From a virus: a stretch of DNA of 22,398 bases. The stretch spans positions 1 to 22,398 of IMG/VR virus record IMGVR_UViG_3300032267_000651; one strand, given 5' to 3'. How positions within the stretch are numbered: position 1 is the stretch's first letter; every line of letters begins with the position of its first letter. The notes under the pieces were generated by a model that worked only from the letters and a program-made list of their open reading frames with translations, was not told the DNA's origin and ran no database searches. Positions 15,265 to 22,061 of this stretch are shown in pieces. The position numbers and the translations under genes were made by a program.

Positions 15265-16827
15265 ATGTTTGCAAAAGACAAAGTAAGCCAATCAATGATT
15301 GATGCTGTTAATTCAGTAATCAATGAAGGTAAAGTAGACGAATCATCCGAAAAAGTGCCTACATCTACTGGCATGAAGGTCTATGGTTCCAGTTACGGCA
15401 ATTCAGCTAAAGCTCATAGAGACCAAACTAAACACTCTGTTGATGACGTAAAAGAACCCACTAAAAAAGATATTGAAAAAGACTCTAAACTTTATCAAAA
15501 AACATATCATGGTACATCAAAACACTATTTGAGACCAGATACACTAAAATATATGTCAAAAGTGGGTGAAGAAGTTAAAATGAAAGAAGAATTGAAAGGT
15601 AATCAACATAAGATTGATGCCAATCATAATAACAAAATTGATGGTCAAGATTTCAAAATTCTTAAAGCTAAGAAAAAAGTCAGCGAAGAATCTGAAAAAG
15701 AAGAAGGTCATGAAGATGCAAAACAAGATAAGGCCATGATTAAAAAAATGGTGAAAAAAGATGAAGGTGATTGTGTTACTAAACCAGAAGCAAAGACAAT
15801 TGCCAAAAAAGAAGTTGGTGGCCATGAAAAGAGAATGCATAAAGAAAATGTATTTTACAGATTTGCAAAGCAATTACAAGAAGATAAGTCAAAAGGTACA
15901 GAGCCAACTTTTACCGATAATAATATGGGAGAAGAAACTCCAAAAAAAAATCAAGATATCGCTGACAAGGCATACTTGAAACATAAACCAGGTACTCTTA
16001 AAGGTCAATTAACACAAGTTAGTCGTTTTCTCCGTGGTAAACCAGAAATCAAAGAAGATGCTGAACAGATTGATGAAACTCCAGGCGCTCAGGCAATGAA
16101 AGCCTCTGGTGTCAAACAATCTCCAGATAAATTACTTGCTCGCACCGGTATGAACATGGCACATAAGTTTCCTAGAAAAGGCCAGACTAACTTAGGTAAC
16201 ATTCCAGCAATGAACACTCCGGGTAATAGTCCTGAAACAGATGCTTATGCTGAAAAACGCCGTGGTGACAGAGCAAAAGAACTTAAACCTGCCATCAAAG
16301 CTACTCTAGGTACACATGGTCCTAAAAGTAAATTACCAGAAGAAGTTGATGAATCTGTTCAAACTCAAGCCACCAAAACTGGCGACAAGATTACAACAGA
16401 TATGTTAACTGGCCGTATGCCTGGTGGTAAATTAAACTCTTTCAAAAACTACAAAGTAGATTTAACAACTAGTGGTGTTGAAGCCGTACCTAAAGAGTTT
16501 GACAATGGCGTTGATACAAAAGAGAAACAAAAAATTACAACTAGTCCTGGTCCAATAGATATTAAAACGGATGACAAGTTGGGAAATCCTAAACCACAAA
16601 AATATTTTTCATCAGACAAAAAAACTACAAGTGAAGAAGTTGAAGCAGTAGAAGAAAAAGTAATTGCTGGTATGTCAGGTTTCAAAAAAATAAAAGGTGC
16701 TGATGAAAAGGGTAATGTTACAGATAAGTCTGGTGCAGTTCATACTCCAATGAGCCGTGCTAAGAGTGCAGCTAAATTATCATTTGCAAAACTAAAGCAA
16801 GAAATGTTGGGCAAGATTTCTAACTAA
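15265..16827 (+). CDS. Large disordered phage protein with an EF-hand-like loop
   Basis: The 520-aa product is Lys/Glu-rich and mostly without predicted hydrophobic core. It begins MFAKDKVSQSMIDAVNSVIN, a helix. At residues 118-129 it has DANHNNKIDGQD, with acidic or amide groups at loop positions 1, 3, 5, 9 and 12, as in dockerin-type EF-hand loops. EEV-centred acidic peptides recur at 102, 359 and 457. Such proteins are common next to head genes of marine T4-like phages; a role as prohead core, virion or ejected protein is possible but unproven. I start at ATG 15265 with AGGAG at 15251-15255; an in-frame TTG at 15226 lies inside the previous gene. It begins 1 nt after the upstream stop. Confidence 0.88.
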   Translation: MFAKDKVSQSMIDAVNSVINEGKVDESSEKVPTSTGMKVYGSSYGNSAKAHRDQTKHSVDDVKEPTKKDIEKDSKLYQKTYHGTSKHYLRPDTLKYMSKVGEEVKMKEELKGNQHKIDANHNNKIDGQDFKILKAKKKVSEESEKEEGHEDAKQDKAMIKKMVKKDEGDCVTKPEAKTIAKKEVGGHEKRMHKENVFYRFAKQLQEDKSKGTEPTFTDNNMGEETPKKNQDIADKAYLKHKPGTLKGQLTQVSRFLRGKPEIKEDAEQIDETPGAQAMKASGVKQSPDKLLARTGMNMAHKFPRKGQTNLGNIPAMNTPGNSPETDAYAEKRRGDRAKELKPAIKATLGTHGPKSKLPEEVDESVQTQATKTGDKITTDMLTGRMPGGKLNSFKNYKVDLTTSGVEAVPKEFDNGVDTKEKQKITTSPGPIDIKTDDKLGNPKPQKYFSSDKKTTSEEVEAVEEKVIAGMSGFKKIKGADEKGNVTDKSGAVHTPMSRAKSAAKLSFAKLKQEMLGKISN

Positions 16828-16836
16828 GAGATTCAT

Positions 16837-18057
16837 ATGAAAAAATTTAAAGACATTAAAGCAATTAAAACAAATCCTGAACCTGCAAAAGGAAAGAATA
16901 TAGATCCTGACCAACTTGGCCAGTATTCTGCTAAGTATCAAGTTTCTGAAAGCACGGCTTCATTAAATCAATATCTTTCTTCTAGAGGTATTAATCCTAA
17001 GTTTGTTTCTACTGCCACAAAAATTGCTCATTCAAAATCAGCACAGTTTATAAAGTGGCAACAGGACCATATGCGAAATCTGAAAAAAGAAGAAACAGTA
17101 AATGAAATAAGCATGGATAATATATCTCCAATGATGCAAGCTCATGTGAAAAAAGGCCGTACAGGTTCTCTTAATGTAGGTACTCGTATGGCGTCATCAA
17201 AACCTGCATTTAAACCTAAACCTAAACCTAAGAAGGTTGGATTTTTTAAAAGGCTTTTTGCTGGTGAAGAAGTTCAACTAGAGGCAAGTAAACCTTCCGC
17301 ATTGGATAGATTTCGTGCTGCAGCTGCCGATAGAGAAAAGAAACACAACGACATTGAAAAAGAGCGCCAAGAAAGATTACACAAAGAACCTTCTGTTTCC
17401 AATCTGCCACACCGTGATGTAAAAAATGATGGTATGTCGGATGCTATTAGTCGTTTAGAGAAACACTTGAACAAAGAAGAAGTTGAATTGGATGAAATGA
17501 TTAATGAAGTTCTTTCCAAAGATGCTTCTGCTGGTGATTGGATTCACGACTTTGTTCATTCAAAGAATCCTAAATTTGCTGGTAAATCTACAGCAGAGCG
17601 TAAGAAGATGGCTCTTGGCGCCTACTATGGTAAAAAGAATGAAGATATGTGGCAAGACACACAGGCAGCAACACAAACTCCTGCTGATGGTGCCAATGGT
17701 GGTAATCAAGTGGCTGACAGAAAACGTCAAATGTCTAAATCTGCTCGCATGATTAAGGATTTATACAAGAGAAAAGGTGTGGTCAAAGAAGATATGTATG
17801 ACCATGAAAAAGAAGATAAGTCTGTGGCCACTTATGGTAAAAAACCTAAGATGAGCCAGACAGACAAAAAAGACAGTCTTGGTGAGAACAAACCACAAGC
17901 CGCAGCAACGCTAACTGGTGGTACTACCTTAACTGGTGTTAAAAGGGACAGTATTGAAATCGACCCAATAATGAGAAATCGTCCCGGTAATCGTCCGGAC
18001 CAGCCTGATATCAGTAAAAAGTCTGGCAAAAAAGAAGATAATAAGAACGATAAATAG
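16837..18057 (+). CDS. Charged phage protein with a WIxDFxxSxxPxFxGKS module
   Basis: The 406-aa product starts MKKFKDIKAI and is basic and largely disordered. Residues 229-267 (DASAGDWIHDFVHSKNPKF, then AGKSTAERKKMALGAYY) form a helical module I recall from many T4-like marine phage proteins, of unknown function. Acidic EEV-x-L-[ED] peptides sit at 144-149 and 214-220, near AFKPKPKPKK. It lacks the I/L-x-E at residues 8-10 seen in neighbours, so I do not count it as capsid-targeted on that basis. The C-terminus is Lys/Asp-rich. Its stop codon overlaps the late promoter box of the next gene. It lies 9 nt after the preceding gene and is likely co-transcribed with it. Confidence 0.87.
   Translation: MKKFKDIKAIKTNPEPAKGKNIDPDQLGQYSAKYQVSESTASLNQYLSSRGINPKFVSTATKIAHSKSAQFIKWQQDHMRNLKKEETVNEISMDNISPMMQAHVKKGRTGSLNVGTRMASSKPAFKPKPKPKKVGFFKRLFAGEEVQLEASKPSALDRFRAAAADREKKHNDIEKERQERLHKEPSVSNLPHRDVKNDGMSDAISRLEKHLNKEEVELDEMINEVLSKDASAGDWIHDFVHSKNPKFAGKSTAERKKMALGAYYGKKNEDMWQDTQAATQTPADGANGGNQVADRKRQMSKSARMIKDLYKRKGVVKEDMYDHEKEDKSVATYGKKPKMSQTDKKDSLGENKPQAAATLTGGTTLTGVKRDSIEIDPIMRNRPGNRPDQPDISKKSGKKEDNKNDK
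18049..18056 (+). promoter_or_regulatory. T4-type late promoter box GATAAATA
   Basis: This octamer is identical to the one at 12133 and fits the T4/cyanophage late consensus (N)ATAAATA. It overlaps the end of the 16837 gene and lies 32 nt before the ATG at 18089. A start a few bases downstream would leave a short leader that includes the AAGGAG ribosome site. With the terminator at 18747 it brackets one gene, which suggests a separate, strong late transcript. Confidence 0.75.
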
Positions 18058-18088
18058 TAAGATAACCCGAGGTTAAAAGGAGAAAAAA

Positions 18089-18736
18089 ATGGCTTTATGG
18101 GGAAATTTAGACTTTGCGAACAATGCGCCACATATGCCATTGGCTCGTGAAGTATTGCCTGTTGCGACAGGTACAACCGCCAACGTCACTTTAGGTGGTT
18201 CAAGAGTATTGGTGTTTACTGCAAACGTATCTAGTGCAGTTCAACCTAATGTTTTTGTGTATGGTGAAGGTGATGTTACTGGTAATGTTTCTAGAATTGC
18301 CAAAGATGCATCAAACTTTGACCAAAATGAAATTGCTTGGTGGAGAGCAAATAACACCGTAGCTTCTGTTTCTGGTAATACTGTTGTTTTGAACAACATT
18401 CTTACTGGTAACTTTGGCGCTGGTAAATTAGTCTATTTTGCTAATGTAATTCAATACGATGCAAATACTACTGGCGCTAACTACGCAAACGATACAATCT
18501 TGGTAACAGGAAGTCGTATGGCAAATACTAGAGGTACTGTATATGGTTACGGTAGTACTGTTGCTAATACATTACTTGGAAGTGTAAATCAAGGTTGGAA
18601 CAAAATTACTCGCAAGATTAATAGTGATGGTACAATCCGTTTCTTAAAAGAAACTTTGGTTTGTATTTCTAATCCAATTGCTTCTAACGTAAGTTCTGCT
18701 AATACATCAGCAAACGCTATTTACGGCGGTCTGTAA
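18089..18736 (+). CDS. Probable abundant virion structural protein
   Basis: The 215-aa protein begins MALWGNLDFANNAPHM and is rich in Asn, Thr, Val, Ala and Gly with alternating beta-type pattern, as in phage decoration or tail proteins. A late QGWNKITRKI and a GTIRFLKETLVCIS ending resemble a family seen in marine T4-like phages, where proteins start MAxWGN and end with GWxxR...ETLV; these are commonly annotated as virion structural. The gene has its own late promoter (18049), an excellent ribosome site (AAGGAG at 18077-18082, 6-nt spacing) and its own terminator. That fits a highly made particle protein. No signal peptide. Its exact place in the virion is not known. Confidence 0.88.
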   Translation: MALWGNLDFANNAPHMPLAREVLPVATGTTANVTLGGSRVLVFTANVSSAVQPNVFVYGEGDVTGNVSRIAKDASNFDQNEIAWWRANNTVASVSGNTVVLNNILTGNFGAGKLVYFANVIQYDANTTGANYANDTILVTGSRMANTRGTVYGYGSTVANTLLGSVNQGWNKITRKINSDGTIRFLKETLVCISNPIASNVSSANTSANAIYGGL

Positions 18737-18746
18737 TTATAGAAGG

Positions 18747-18771
18747 ATGGGTACCTACGGGTACCCATTTT
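18747..18771 (+). terminator. Intrinsic terminator with UACG tetraloop
   Basis: ATGGGTACC (18747-18755) and GGTACCCAT (18760-18768) are exact reverse complements, a perfect 9-bp stem closed by TACG. The C(UACG)G arrangement is a member of the extra-stable UNCG tetraloops. It is followed by TTTT at 18768-18771, then AATT. It lies 10 nt after the stop of the virion gene. This is a classic Rho-independent terminator. Confidence 0.9.
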
Positions 18772-18775
18772 AATT

Positions 18776-19162
18776 ATGCTTGATGATTTGAATGAAGATA
18801 ACTTTATGATATACGCAATGAAGTGCTATAATGCACCAAATTATGTTATGTCGGAGTTTGAAGGAGATATTAAAAGAACCAAATATCTAAAGCGACTGTT
18901 TCGTAGATATAAGGCGACTAAAATTCTCAAAGAACGATTGATATTAAATCATATCATTTTGTTAAATAATGTTTTTGGTCCAGAAGTGACCGCAAGAATA
19001 TTATTTTACAGGATAGATGAAAAAGATTATGATGTTTTAAAAACTTTTCTACTATACTTAAATATAATGCCTGATGCAGTATGGGGTGTTAATGGTAAAA
19101 ATATAAAGACGGCTGATGTACCAGTCGATATGAATGTCGCAGAGATATTAAGAAAAATATGA
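18776..19162 (+). CDS. Conserved T4-like phage protein, 128 aa, unknown role
   Basis: The protein begins MLDDLNEDNFMIYAMKCYNAP and contains DIKRTKYLKRLFRRY, a basic helix, then a long hydrophobic/basic helical stretch (LKERLILNHIILLNNVFG). It resembles a widespread protein of cyanophages and other T4-like phages that typically starts with LTEDNFxxYAxKxY; I know of no established function. The ATG lies 5 nt after the terminator's T-run with no evident ribosome site, so it may rely on read-through transcripts or a leaderless start. A second ATG at 18806 would drop the conserved N-terminus. It overlaps the next gene by ATGA. Confidence 0.85.
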   Translation: MLDDLNEDNFMIYAMKCYNAPNYVMSEFEGDIKRTKYLKRLFRRYKATKILKERLILNHIILLNNVFGPEVTARILFYRIDEKDYDVLKTFLLYLNIMPDAVWGVNGKNIKTADVPVDMNVAEILRKI

Positions 19163-19401
19163 AAACATTTAAAACATATATCAAAGAAGCTACCGACAAA
19201 AAAGATACTATTTTAGTAGATATTCCATTAATGATTCGTTTGCTCGAACTGGCCCGTGAAGATGTTAAGACGGATGTAGAGCTACACCAAATTGTTGAAA
19301 GACTTATTCATATTCGCAACAAAGGTGTATTGAATATGAATCATTACCACTATATTGCCGGTACTCGTATTGCCAACAATCGTCCTCGTAAAAATAAATG
19401 A
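19159..19401 (+). CDS. Small conserved phage protein with capsid-targeting leader, 80 aa
   Basis: It starts MKTFKTYIKEA, almost the T4 internal-protein peptide MKTYQEFIAEA, with I8-K9-E10 before A11 at the expected gp21 cleavage site. The rest contains VDIPLMIRLLELAREDVKTD, an amphipathic helix region, then HYHYIAGTRIANNR. Sequence of this type is known from T4-like marine phages without assigned function. ATGA overlaps tie it to both neighbours. If processed, about 70 residues would remain in the mature capsid. Packaging is inferred from the leader only. Confidence 0.85.
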   Translation: MKTFKTYIKEATDKKDTILVDIPLMIRLLELAREDVKTDVELHQIVERLIHIRNKGVLNMNHYHYIAGTRIANNRPRKNK

Positions 19402-19889
19402 AATCTTTTAAAAAATTCTTAGAAGAAAATTACTGTTGTGTTACAGCCTTAGAAAAAGGCTTAAAGAAGTTGGATAATCATGATTATGATTCAATTAATA
19501 AATTGATGATGGATATATCTAAAAAAGGTAATACTACTGGTAAAGATTTACATAACGATTTTGTATCCAAACACGGTAAAACTCCTGATGATTGGATTAA
19601 AGAACATATAGAAGAATCTGCTGCTTGGCAAAGGTCAGCAGGTAAGGATCCCGAAGGCGGATTGAATCGTAAAGGTATTGCTTCTTATCGTAGAGAAAAT
19701 CCTGGTTCCAAATTATCAATGGCTGTTACAACAAAGCCATCTAAATTAAAACCTGGTTCTAAATCTGCTAATCGTAGAAAATCATTTTGTGCTAGAATGG
19801 GTGGTATGAAGAAACGATTAACATCTGCTAAGACTGCAAATGATCCGGATAGCCGCATCAACAAAGCTTTAAGAAAGTGGAACTGCTAA
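19398..19889 (+). CDS. DUF6321-like small basic protein with capsid-targeting leader
   Basis: The 163-aa protein starts MKSFKKFLEEN (L8-E9-E10), matching the capsid-targeting pattern. Residues 77-163 carry WQRSAGKDPEGGLNRKG, SYRRENPGSKLS, KPSKLKPGSKSANRRKSF, CARMGGMKK and the terminal ALRKWNC. This is a well-conserved phage module (I believe the family called DUF6321) whose function is unknown. It is strongly basic, with several Cys (13-14, 131, 163), and could bind DNA or RNA. It begins with ATGA after the previous gene, and its stop shares one base with the next start (TAATG). Confidence 0.88.
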   Translation: MKSFKKFLEENYCCVTALEKGLKKLDNHDYDSINKLMMDISKKGNTTGKDLHNDFVSKHGKTPDDWIKEHIEESAAWQRSAGKDPEGGLNRKGIASYRRENPGSKLSMAVTTKPSKLKPGSKSANRRKSFCARMGGMKKRLTSAKTANDPDSRINKALRKWNC

Positions 19890-20263
19890 TGAAATCATTC
19901 AAACAATTTTTAGATGAAAAAGGCCGTTGCTGGACAGGATATAAACCTGTTCCAGGTAAAAAAGCATTTTCGAAAGATTCATGCGTCAAAGAAGCAGAGA
20001 TTGAAGAAAAAGTTAAACAACCAACAGGTGATTTGAAGAAAGCTTGTTGGACAGGTTATACTGCAGTTGGCACAAAAAAGAAAAATGGTGCAACAGTTCC
20101 AAATTGTGTACCAGTCAAAGAAGATGGTGTAGGTGGTATTGCTGTTTCTGGTCCAACTAATGTTACTGGTCCACAAAGTGCTACTGATCCTGTTTCTGCT
20201 ACTGCTGTTGATATGAAGAAAAAGAAACGTTACGCAATGATTTCCAGGAAAGTACCTAATTGA
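19889..20263 (+). CDS. Cys-repeat phage protein with capsid-targeting leader, 124 aa
   Basis: The start is ATG 19889 (TAATG overlap); an in-frame GTG at 19877 is inside the upstream gene. MKSFKQFLDEK again fits the T4 capsid-targeting pattern (L8-D9-E10). The body has two copies of a CWTGY module: CWTGYKPVPGKK...SC (14-32) and CWTGYTAVGTKKKNGATVPNC (53-73). They are separated by an acidic linker. The VPNCVPVKE after the second copy is familiar from phage proteins that carry such modules singly. The C-terminal region is Thr/Ser/Gly-rich and ends in KKKKRY. The cysteine pairs suggest a small metal or disulfide fold. Function unknown. Confidence 0.85.
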   Translation: MKSFKQFLDEKGRCWTGYKPVPGKKAFSKDSCVKEAEIEEKVKQPTGDLKKACWTGYTAVGTKKKNGATVPNCVPVKEDGVGGIAVSGPTNVTGPQSATDPVSATAVDMKKKKRYAMISRKVPN

Positions 20264-20266
20264 TAT

Positions 20267-20737
20267 ATGTTTGATTGGCTTTTAATATTATTACCTATTT
20301 GGGTACCTGGGGCAATAATCATAACTGGTGTTGCCCTTTTTGTTCTTCTAAAGTTTACTACATTTATTCCTTTAATGTATAGACTACCAGCTAAAATTGT
20401 TGGCACGATATTATCAATAGTTTTATTTGCTGGAGGTTTTTATCTCCAAGGTCGACAAGATATATTAGTAAATGCAAAAGCAGAAATTGATAAAGTAGTA
20501 ACTCAGCAACAAGATATTACAAATAGTGTATCCAATGATTTAAAAAAGCAACTAACTGAAACGAAAAGTAACAATGAAAAAATTATACAATCTATTAACA
20601 CTAAAGATGACGCTTTGTGTAACTTGCCTAGTTCTTTTACAAGCGTGCTCAATCACGCCGCTAAAGATACCGTTCCCAACTCCACCACAGGAACTAATGG
20701 AACCGGTACCAAACCTACAAACTCTACCGGAAGGTAA
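20267..20737 (+). CDS. Inner-membrane spanin (Rz-like), two membrane segments
   Basis: The 156-aa protein has hydrophobic segments at about 5-29 and 43-60, then a charged, Gln-rich coiled coil (65-112). That is the layout of an inner-membrane spanin subunit which reaches into the periplasm and joins an outer-membrane lipoprotein to fuse the membranes at lysis. Typical Rz proteins have one membrane segment, so two is unusual; the first could also be hairpin-like. The last third (from residue about 103) is Thr/Asn/Gly-rich and overlaps the o-spanin gene in another frame, explaining its low complexity. It begins 3 nt after the previous stop. Confident of the gene; Rz role is strongly supported by the neighbour. 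Confidence 0.85.
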   Translation: MFDWLLILLPIWVPGAIIITGVALFVLLKFTTFIPLMYRLPAKIVGTILSIVLFAGGFYLQGRQDILVNAKAEIDKVVTQQQDITNSVSNDLKKQLTETKSNNEKIIQSINTKDDALCNLPSSFTSVLNHAAKDTVPNSTTGTNGTGTKPTNSTGR

Positions 20738-20858
20738 AGTAGAGTTATCAACTGCTGAAATCATCATTGTTAAAAATTATGGTCTTTACCATGAATTAAA
20801 AGCCAAATATGAGGCATTTCAGAATTGGGCTAAACAACAGAAAGCTTTAAATCCATGA
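20574..20858 (+). CDS. Outer-membrane spanin lipoprotein (Rz1-like), embedded start
   Basis: The 94-aa protein starts inside the Rz-like gene in the +1 frame and runs past its end, the arrangement typical of Rz/Rz1 pairs. It has a signal peptide with lipobox L-Q-A-C25, then a Pro-rich stretch (PFPTPPQELMEPVP), also typical of o-spanins. After lipid attachment it would sit in the outer membrane and connect to the i-spanin's periplasmic coiled coil. The C-terminal half is a helix (KNYGLYHELKAKYEAF, then QNWAKQQ). The overlapping stretch shows C-rich third positions in the outer gene's frame. It overlaps the next gene by ATGA. Confidence 0.9.
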   Translation: MKKLYNLLTLKMTLCVTCLVLLQACSITPLKIPFPTPPQELMEPVPNLQTLPEGKVELSTAEIIIVKNYGLYHELKAKYEAFQNWAKQQKALNP

Positions 20859-21232
20859 AAAAATTATTAGTTATTTTATCTGTTAGTTTAATAACAGGAT
20901 GTTCAACACTACAAGATTTGTGGGTAGCTAGTTATGACACCAATGAATATGCTTTGGTTAATAAGATTAGAACTATCGCTCAAACAGCAAAGCTCTGTGA
21001 TGAATCTACTGTAAAGAATTTATATCTCACCACGGTAGAATTAAAGAACTTTAGTCAATATCTTCCAAGAAACCAACAGAATAATGAGTTAAATGCTGAC
21101 TTGTTAAGACTAGTTACAGAATTATATGATAAAGAGCCGCCTGTGGGTCAAGTTTACTGCAAGGCAAAACTAAATATCATAGAGAAAACGGCAGAACGAA
21201 TTCAACAAGTTACCGGGAGTAAACCCAAATGA
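20855..21232 (+). CDS. Second lipoprotein in the lysis cassette, 125 aa
   Basis: The N-terminus MKKLLVILSVSLITGC is a clear lipoprotein signal with lipobox at C16 followed by STLQD, so it is likely exported and lipid-anchored. The mature part is helical with two Cys (48 and 102) and NEYALVNKIRTIAQ, TTVELKNFSQYLP. Similar lipoproteins sit near endolysins in marine T4-like phages, but I know of no defined role. It might act as a third spanin-type part, or in blocking superinfection. It lacks the Pro-rich stretch of o-spanins. ATGA overlaps on both sides place it in the lysis operon. Confidence 0.87.
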   Translation: MKKLLVILSVSLITGCSTLQDLWVASYDTNEYALVNKIRTIAQTAKLCDESTVKNLYLTTVELKNFSQYLPRNQQNNELNADLLRLVTELYDKEPPVGQVYCKAKLNIIEKTAERIQQVTGSKPK

Positions 21233-21438
21233 ATGACTTATTACAACTATCACAACTAGCACAATCATATCAACAACAATATGAGTTGAATCAACTTTCA
21301 GCATCTGAGTTTAAAGAATTAATTAATGATTTAAACATTGTTGGAAAAATAAACGAAAACGCAAGTGCTTTGCAAAGAAATCAAGACATTTACAATATAT
21401 TGGTTGCCGCAGTTGAATTGGCCGGAGCCATAGCATAA
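21229..21438 (+). CDS. Small helical protein in the lysis operon, 69 aa
   Basis: The product is short and Gln/Asn/Leu-rich, with helices around MNDLLQLSQLAQSYQQQYEL and NIVGKINENASALQ. It ends in a mildly hydrophobic LVAAVELAGAIA tail that could be a weak membrane-binding helix. No family recognised. ATGA at its start and TAATG at its end fix it between the second lipoprotein and the endolysin. An accessory lysis role is only suggested by position. Confidence 0.78.
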   Translation: MNDLLQLSQLAQSYQQQYELNQLSASEFKELINDLNIVGKINENASALQRNQDIYNILVAAVELAGAIA

Positions 21439-22061
21439 TGGAATTAACTAAAGAACAACTAGGTCAATTATTACCAAATAACCCACATATTGACCAATGG
21501 TACGAAGCTCTCTCACAATTGTTACCGGATTATGAGATTAATACACCACAACGTATTGCAGCCTTCATGGCACAATGCGCTCATGAATCTGGTGGCTTTA
21601 CAGCACTCAAAGAGAATTTGAATTATAAAGCTGCCACTTTACGCAAGATATTTCCTAAATATTTCATCACGGATGAGGTTGCCAATCAATACGCCAGCCT
21701 TCCAAACAAGCAGGAGGCGATTGCCAATAAGGTCTACGCCAATCGTATGGGTAATGGAGATGAAGCGTCTGGTGATGGTTTCCGCTACTGTGGTCGTGGT
21801 TTAATCCAACTAACAGGTAAGAGTAATTACCAATCGTTTGCAGATAGTCTGGAGATGAATGTTGAAGATGTGCCAGAATATCTACAAACATTTGAAGGTG
21901 CTGCACAATCAGCTTGCTGGTTTTGGGAATCAAATAATCTCAACCAATGGGCTGATAAAGAAGATATCTTAACATTAACTAAACGTATCAATGGTGGTAC
22001 GATTGGACTTGATGATAGAATTAAACATTATGAACACGCTAAACATATTTTGGGGGCATAA
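21438..22061 (+). CDS. GH19-type endolysin (chitinase-like lysozyme)
   Basis: The 207-aa protein has the GH19 fold used by many phage endolysins to cut the glycan strands of peptidoglycan. AAFMAQCAHESGGF (41-54) holds the likely catalytic Glu in H-E50-S, with a second acid near E59 (LKENLNY). NRMGNGDEASGDGFRYCGRG (102-121) and LIQLTGKSNYQ (122-132) form the substrate groove characteristic of the family. There is no signal peptide, so release would depend on a holin. Length is usual for single-domain GH19 endolysins. It shares TAATG joints with both neighbours. Confidence 0.93.
   Translation: MELTKEQLGQLLPNNPHIDQWYEALSQLLPDYEINTPQRIAAFMAQCAHESGGFTALKENLNYKAATLRKIFPKYFITDEVANQYASLPNKQEAIANKVYANRMGNGDEASGDGFRYCGRGLIQLTGKSNYQSFADSLEMNVEDVPEYLQTFEGAAQSACWFWESNNLNQWADKEDILTLTKRINGGTIGLDDRIKHYEHAKHILGA

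Noticed and set aside
17212-17232. Short tandem TAAACC repeats
   Set aside because: Three copies only, encoding the KPKPKP stretch of the 16837 protein; too small to be a repeat element.
18747-18773. An 8-codon mini-ORF (ATG at 18747) with AGAAGG just before it
   Set aside because: It coincides exactly with the perfect terminator stem; the gap between the purine run and ATG is zero, and the palindrome explains the sequence.
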